Positions 41,982 to 44,155 of a stretch of 44,155 nt of DNA are shown here, piece after piece (position 1 is the stretch's first letter; every line of letters starts with the position of its first letter). The notes below the pieces were generated by a model. It did not search any database, was not told the DNA's origin, and worked only from the letters and a program-made list of their open reading frames with translations. Source of the stretch: a gamma proteobacterium SCGC AB-629-P17 (GTDB taxonomy: Bacteria; Pseudomonadota; Gammaproteobacteria; PS1; Pseudothioglobaceae); contig KB889780.1 in assembly GCA_000372785.1 (NCBI GenBank), forward strand, positions 43,530 to 87,684, given 5' to 3'. The translations under genes were made by a program, and so were the position numbers.

Positions 41982-43133
41982 ATGTCACAGAAAAAAGAGC
42001 TCATAATAAAATTCTCTATTGCTGATGATGAGTTAGTCATTGAGTGGCATGACGGCAAGGAGAGTCGACTATATAGTCACTGGTTGCGCGACCACTGCCA
42101 AATGCCAACATCTCTAAATGCCGATAATGGACAGCGCCTGTTCAGTGTCGTCGATATACCCAAAGAAACCTACATCGAAAAAGCCTATAAGGACGAAAAA
42201 GGAAATATCTGTGTGCGCTTCCAGCCAGAAAACCATTTGTCTGTTTTTTCACAGAGCTGGTTAAGAAAGAATTGTTATGACCTTAATCTTCACTTCGATG
42301 ACAGAAGTGAAAAACAAAAACACTTATGGCAAAAAGACAGTTTCAAGGCTGGTTTACCGTTCATTAAATACGAGTCCATGTGTAATGACGAGAGTATTAA
42401 GCTGGATGCGCTGCGTTTGGTTAGAGATGTCGGTTTTTTTGTTCTTAAAAATGTTCCAACTATCGAGGGTCAAGTTTTAAAAGTTATTAGCGAGTTGGGC
42501 TACACTCGAGAGACAAATTATGGCGCCATCTTTGAAGTGAGGACTGAGGTCAACCCGAATAACCTTGCCTATACCAATATGGGTCTTGGATCTCATACCG
42601 ACAACCCCTACAGAGACCCGGTACCAACAGTACAACTCTTGCATTGCCTGGAAAGTTCGACGGAGGGTGGAGACTCAGTGCTGGTAGATGGTTTTAAAGG
42701 TGCCACTGTCCTACGTCAAGAAAGCGAAGAAGATTTTGCTGTCTTAACAAGCACCTGGATTAATTTTAGGTTTACTGATGCATCAACTGATCTTCGCTCT
42801 AGAGTGCCAATGATAGAACTAAATGGCAACAGTGAAATTGTCAAAGTGAGGTACAACAATCGCTCGATCGACACAATAAAATTGCCTGAAAATAAAATTA
42901 GGCCTTTTTATAAAGCCTATCGACATTGGAGTGAAATTATTGAAAGAGAAGATTTGAAAATTACATTTAAGCTCTCAGAGGGTGATTTAATGCTATTTGA
43001 CAACACCCGCATAATGCATGCGAGAACAGAATTTTCTAAAAAAGGCAAGCGCCATTTACAGGGCGCCTATACAGACCTAGATGGTCTTTACAGTCTACTC
43101 AATGTTTTGGAGAATCGACAACAAAATGGATAG
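41982..43133 (+). CDS. tmpA: TmpA-like (gamma-butyrobetaine-hydroxylase-type) Fe(II)/2-oxoglutarate dioxygenase
   Basis: 383 residues: an N-terminal DUF971-like domain (about 5-105) and a TauD/GBBH catalytic domain. Iron ligands His205-x-Asp207 (GSHTDNPYRDPVP) and His346 (IMHARTEF); Arg357 for 2-oxoglutarate. TmpA, formerly annotated as gamma-butyrobetaine hydroxylase, hydroxylates 2-(trimethylammonio)ethylphosphonate before TmpB cleaves it. Of the residues corresponding to the trimethylammonium cage of human BBOX1, Tyr180 and Tyr197 are kept, while Trp is replaced by Phe184 and a Tyr by Asn208. The CxC..C zinc cluster of BBOX1 is reduced to Cys39. It overlaps the next gene by 8 nt. A true carnitine-pathway enzyme is the alternative, but the partner gene argues for phosphonate. 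Confidence 0.75.
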   Translation: MSQKKELIIKFSIADDELVIEWHDGKESRLYSHWLRDHCQMPTSLNADNGQRLFSVVDIPKETYIEKAYKDEKGNICVRFQPENHLSVFSQSWLRKNCYDLNLHFDDRSEKQKHLWQKDSFKAGLPFIKYESMCNDESIKLDALRLVRDVGFFVLKNVPTIEGQVLKVISELGYTRETNYGAIFEVRTEVNPNNLAYTNMGLGSHTDNPYRDPVPTVQLLHCLESSTEGGDSVLVDGFKGATVLRQESEEDFAVLTSTWINFRFTDASTDLRSRVPMIELNGNSEIVKVRYNNRSIDTIKLPENKIRPFYKAYRHWSEIIEREDLKITFKLSEGDLMLFDNTRIMHARTEFSKKGKRHLQGAYTDLDGLYSLLNVLENRQQNG

Positions 43134-43689
43134 GATTGGTGTTGACAGCATTGTAGATCATATCGAAGATGTGTTTAGACGTCGTGGTGCTGAGTCATAC
43201 TTAGGCGAGCAGGTTACAATGGCCCAACATATGCTTCAAACAGCGCAATGCGCTGAACAAGCTGGTGCTAATAATAGTCAAATAGTTGCAGCCTTGCTGC
43301 ACGATATCGGCCATTACAAAAATGAAATCCCTGAAACATCATTGGCCAAGGGTGTTGACAATTTTCATGAGGAGGCGGGCGCTAATTTTTTGGAAGATTA
43401 CTTTCCACTTTCTGTTGTTGAGCCTATTCGTCAGCACGTTGCTGCAAAACGATATCTATGTGCAGTTAACTCAGATTATTTCGAGCGCCTTTCGCCAGCC
43501 TCTGTTCACACCCTTAACCTTCAAGGTGGGCCAATGAATACAGAAGAAGTAGAAGAATTTGAAAAAAATGATTACTTAGTGCAATGTATACAATTGCGCT
43601 ATTGTGATGAAGATGGTAAAGACCCAGAAAGGAAACATCCTCCATTTTCCTATTATCGCCCGTTGATTGAATCTCTAGTAAAACGTTGA
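43126..43689 (+). CDS. tmpB: PhnZ/TmpB-type HD-domain mixed-valent di-iron oxygenase
   Basis: 187 residues using ATG at 43126, which overlaps the upstream stop by 8 nt; the frame is open further upstream but that part lies inside the previous gene. HD ligands His35, His59-Asp60, His81, His104 and Asp161 agree in order and spacing with PhnZ (34, 58-59, 80, 104, 161), and the hallmark Tyr25 and Glu28 (SYLGEQ) of the C-P cleaving group are present, as are HVAAKRYL (Lys108) and LQGGPM. PhnZ and TmpB oxidatively cleave a 1-hydroxyphosphonate to phosphate and a carboxylate (glycine or glycine betaine). So this is not an ordinary phosphohydrolase. The adjacent TmpA-like gene favours TmpB; choice between the two substrate types is inference. 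Confidence 0.85.
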   Translation: MDRIGVDSIVDHIEDVFRRRGAESYLGEQVTMAQHMLQTAQCAEQAGANNSQIVAALLHDIGHYKNEIPETSLAKGVDNFHEEAGANFLEDYFPLSVVEPIRQHVAAKRYLCAVNSDYFERLSPASVHTLNLQGGPMNTEEVEEFEKNDYLVQCIQLRYCDEDGKDPERKHPPFSYYRPLIESLVKR

Positions 43690-43714
43690 TTGTTAGAATT
43701 TATTAAATCATTCC

Positions 43715-44077
43715 ATGATTGAAGAATTAATTTTCCCCGCCGGTTGTCGACTTTTTCACCGATGGCAAGAGGGCGACCCGCAAGCCTCAAGTCGGTTAAA
43801 GGAAATATTTGATAAAACCATTGCTGGTGATTATGACGAGATCTTTGCGCTTAAACATTCCCCAAGCTCTGTTCAGGCTTCTGCTTCGATAAATTTATTT
43901 GTATTGGCTGTTTTGACAAGGCTTTACGGTCTTAATTCTGCAGAAGCTTATAAGGGAGATGCGAAACGTTACGTTCGGGTTTCACTTATGATTCGTAAGT
44001 TGCTTGGACTACCAAAGCTATATCTCGAGTGGCCGGTGTATGCATTTACTGCTGAAGCTCTTGGAGCTATAACTTGA
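43715..44077 (+). CDS. Unrecognised protein, C-terminus lost at chimeric junction
   Basis: I do not recognise this protein. The ATG at 43715 follows the HD gene by 25 nt, with no clear Shine-Dalgarno. About 115 native residues remain (MIEELIFPAG...), with a Cys at 11, a mid-part helix rich in small residues (SVQASASINLFVLAVL), and a conserved-looking end (GDAKRYVRVSLMIRKLLG, LEWPVYAFTAEALG). From nt 44061 the sequence is the inverted copy of the secF flank, so the last residues (GAIT) and the TGA at 44075-44077 are not native. The complete gene is likely longer. Its place right after the oxygenases suggests a role in the same process, such as uptake, regulation or methyl transfer, but nothing in the sequence shows which. 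Confidence 0.6.
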   Translation: MIEELIFPAGCRLFHRWQEGDPQASSRLKEIFDKTIAGDYDEIFALKHSPSSVQASASINLFVLAVLTRLYGLNSAEAYKGDAKRYVRVSLMIRKLLGLPKLYLEWPVYAFTAEALGAIT

Positions 44078-44155
44078 TGCCTATGGTCTGGCGTCAATTT
44101 CCTTTTTTTCTTTTTCAGAAGGTAACATATCCTCTTTGGATATTCCTAGTGCTAG
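44061..44155 (-). repeat. 95-bp inverted copy of secF 3' end at the window edge
   Basis: Exact reverse complement of 31095-31189, ending at the last base of the window. Before 44061 identity stops at once (C versus the expected A). A perfect inverted copy with no divergence, interrupting an open reading frame, is typical of amplification chimeras or assembly ends. Confidence 0.95.
44081..44155 (-). pseudogene. secF: Inverted fragment of secF (last 24 codons and stop)
   Basis: Minus-strand frame reading LALGISKEDMLPSE...DARP and a stop, identical to the secF C-terminus. It has no start, is cut by the window edge, and is most likely artefactual rather than a second secF. Confidence 0.85.

Noticed and set aside
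43081-43125. Longer N-terminus for the HD oxygenase starting at 43081.
   Set aside because: It would overlap the TmpA-like gene by more than 50 nt; with ATG at 43126 the metal ligands fall at PhnZ-like positions.

Overview
The window is one continuous stretch of a compact, low-GC gammaproteobacterial chromosome, most likely from a marine, free-living organism. Three things point to Gammaproteobacteria: the complete rRNA operon in the order 16S-tRNA-Ile(GAT)-tRNA-Ala(TGC)-23S-5S; the gene set (GshA of E. coli type and length, YaaA, YceF-type Maf, Nudix-ThiE fusion, FabA/FabB, CvpA-PurF-MetZ); and the tight gene packing with many 1-8 nt overlaps. I cannot place it below class from memory of the 16S alone. 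Almost everything from base 1 to about 41,000 is core housekeeping.

Layout. 1-792: 3' part of a PfkB-family sugar/nucleoside kinase. 795-4223 (-): mfd. 4420-4905: small secreted protein of unknown function, flanked by a perfect 22-bp direct repeat. 5040-5630 (-): yceF/maf. 5688-6355: folA plus a coupled 60-residue lipoprotein. 6352-10869 (-): gltB, with no gltD beside it. 11008-12060: yaaA and a glutaredoxin. 12057-12992 (-): Nudix-ThiE fusion. 13092-15981: gshA and mnmE, overlapping. 16070-21687: rRNA operon with two tandem promoters, boxB/boxA-like elements, RNase III processing stems and a clear terminator. 21781-26680: a three-gene envelope cluster (MMPL/RND protein, LolA-like periplasmic protein, outer-membrane barrel). 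26790-31169: serS, yajC, secD, secF. 31213-32942 (-): fabA-fabB. 33006-36597 (-): cvpA-purF-metZ. 36673-37869 (-): folC. 37910-39822 (-): xthA-trmB-fxsA. 39854-40495: pyrE. 40505-40951 (-): NfeD-like protein.

The most interesting part is the right end (41,067 onward). Three iron oxygenases lie in a row: a PhyH-family Fe(II)/2-oxoglutarate dioxygenase, a gamma-butyrobetaine-hydroxylase-like dioxygenase resembling TmpA, and an HD-domain protein carrying the full ligand set of the PhnZ/TmpB mixed-valent di-iron oxygenases, including the Tyr and Glu that separate them from ordinary HD phosphohydrolases. By the known PhnY/PhnZ and TmpA/TmpB pathways this looks like an oxidative organophosphonate-degradation cassette: one hydroxylase adds an alcohol beside phosphorus and the HD enzyme cleaves the C-P bond. 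Having two different hydroxylase types with one C-P cleaving enzyme is unusual. A fourth, unrecognised gene follows.

The last 95 bases are an exact reverse-complement copy of the 3' end of secF and its flank (31095-31189), about 13 kb away. This cuts off the fourth gene. It looks like a chimeric junction of the kind produced by whole-genome amplification, or an assembly-graph end, rather than natural DNA, so nothing should be concluded from gene order beyond about 44,060.
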